Shown: piece by piece, positions 53,199-53,339 of the stretch | Layout: each line of letters opens with the position of its first letter | Numbering within the stretch: the first letter of the stretch is position 1 | Source of the DNA: Candidatus Solibacter sp. | Lineage (GTDB): Bacteria > Acidobacteriota > Terriglobia > Bryobacterales > Bryobacteraceae | Assembly: GCA_025361425.1 (NCBI GenBank) | Contig: JANYAH010000268.1 | Span: 1-53,339, forward strand | Length of the DNA: 53,339 nt | Direction: 5' to 3' | Notes under the pieces: generated by a model | Databases searched by the model: none | Told to the model about the DNA's origin: nothing | The model's input: the letters and a program-made list of their open reading frames with translations, nothing else | Program-made: the position numbers and the translations under genes

Positions 53199-53339
53199 AA
53201 ATCCGCGATCAATTGATCGCGGCCCCATTGAAGCGAGACAGTTAAAAACCGCTTCCCGTGCTTCTCTCTGAAATCCGCGATCAATTGATCGCGGCCCCAT
53301 TGAAGCGAGTGACGGTGACGTTCGTGACAGCAACTACAC
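53199..53339 (+). CRISPR. Start of CRISPR array, cut by window edge
   Basis: Two identical repeats begin at 53199 and 53271 with a period of 72. They can be read as 36 bases (ending ATTGAAGC) with a 36-base spacer, or as 39 bases (adding GAG) with a 33-base spacer; two copies cannot decide. The ATTGAAGC end is like the ATTGAAAC 3' end of many type I repeats, so transcription is probably rightward from the leader. Each repeat contains CCGCGATCAATTGATCGCGG, a perfect palindrome. The second spacer is cut by the window end. Confidence 0.93.

Overview
The window looks like a chromosomal segment of a GC-rich soil bacterium of the phylum Acidobacteriota, close to the Solibacter/Bryobacteraceae group. 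The evidence is a secreted protein with the acidobacterial VWFA-related domain (8375-9331), a 900-residue NHL-repeat protein ending in the domain first described from Solibacter (39676-42378), many Tat- or Sec-exported small proteins, and frequent GTG and TTG start codons. The placement is by family recognition only.

Layout. 1-600: cut HicB-like antitoxin and a broken short-chain dehydrogenase. 0.6-4.4 kb (minus strand): truB, two methyltransferases and a family 2 glycosyltransferase, split by an inverted pair of dispersed repeats. 4.5-12.6 kb: RodZ-like protein, pgsA, a sulfatase-fold protein lacking its catalytic residues, a small cytochrome c with a strong promoter, an AlkA-type glycosylase, VWFA and DUF362 proteins, and an exported iron-sulfur aldo/keto reductase. 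12.8-17.4 kb: ruvA-ruvB-folK-methyltransferase, YtxH/DUF948-like envelope proteins and recX. 17.4-22.2 kb (minus strand): a tight six-gene run of TPM protein, nucleotidyltransferase, LemA, ketoglutaric semialdehyde dehydrogenase, FAH-family protein and 2Fe-2S protein. Then tRNA-Gln(CTG) beside a rearranged sugar-isomerase pseudogene. 23-29 kb: GH5-like hydrolase and a rimO-yacG-pgpA-propeller-cinA run. 29.3-30.8 kb: folE with two tandem PTPS-family genes, one lacking the catalytic Cys. 30.8-39.7 kb: two thioredoxin-fold proteins around an unrecognised protein, thrC, a GT-C glycosyltransferase, and the agmatine-to-putrescine pair aguB-aguA.

43.6-53.3 kb holds a complete type I-G (formerly I-U) CRISPR-Cas locus: cas3, csx17 (cas8g), csb1 (cas7g), csb2 (cas5-cas6), cas2, a cas4-cas1 fusion, a leader and the first two repeats of an array that runs off the window. 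Genes overlap or lie within about 20 bases, so they are probably one transcript. Cas4-Cas1 with Cas2 would acquire spacers, Csb2 would process crRNA and join the complex with Csb1 and Csx17, and Cas3 would unwind and cut the target. The system type is known. Less usual points are a CRISPR repeat containing a perfect 20-bp palindrome, a repeat-derived insert inside Cas4, a small ORF with an ideal ribosome site just before cas3, and a visible codon-use change between effector and adaptation genes.

I found no system that I can defend as wholly new. The best leads outside the CRISPR locus are the sulfatase pseudo-enzyme, the active/inactive-looking PTPS pair, the internally inverted pseudogene next to the tRNA, and the dispersed repeat families.
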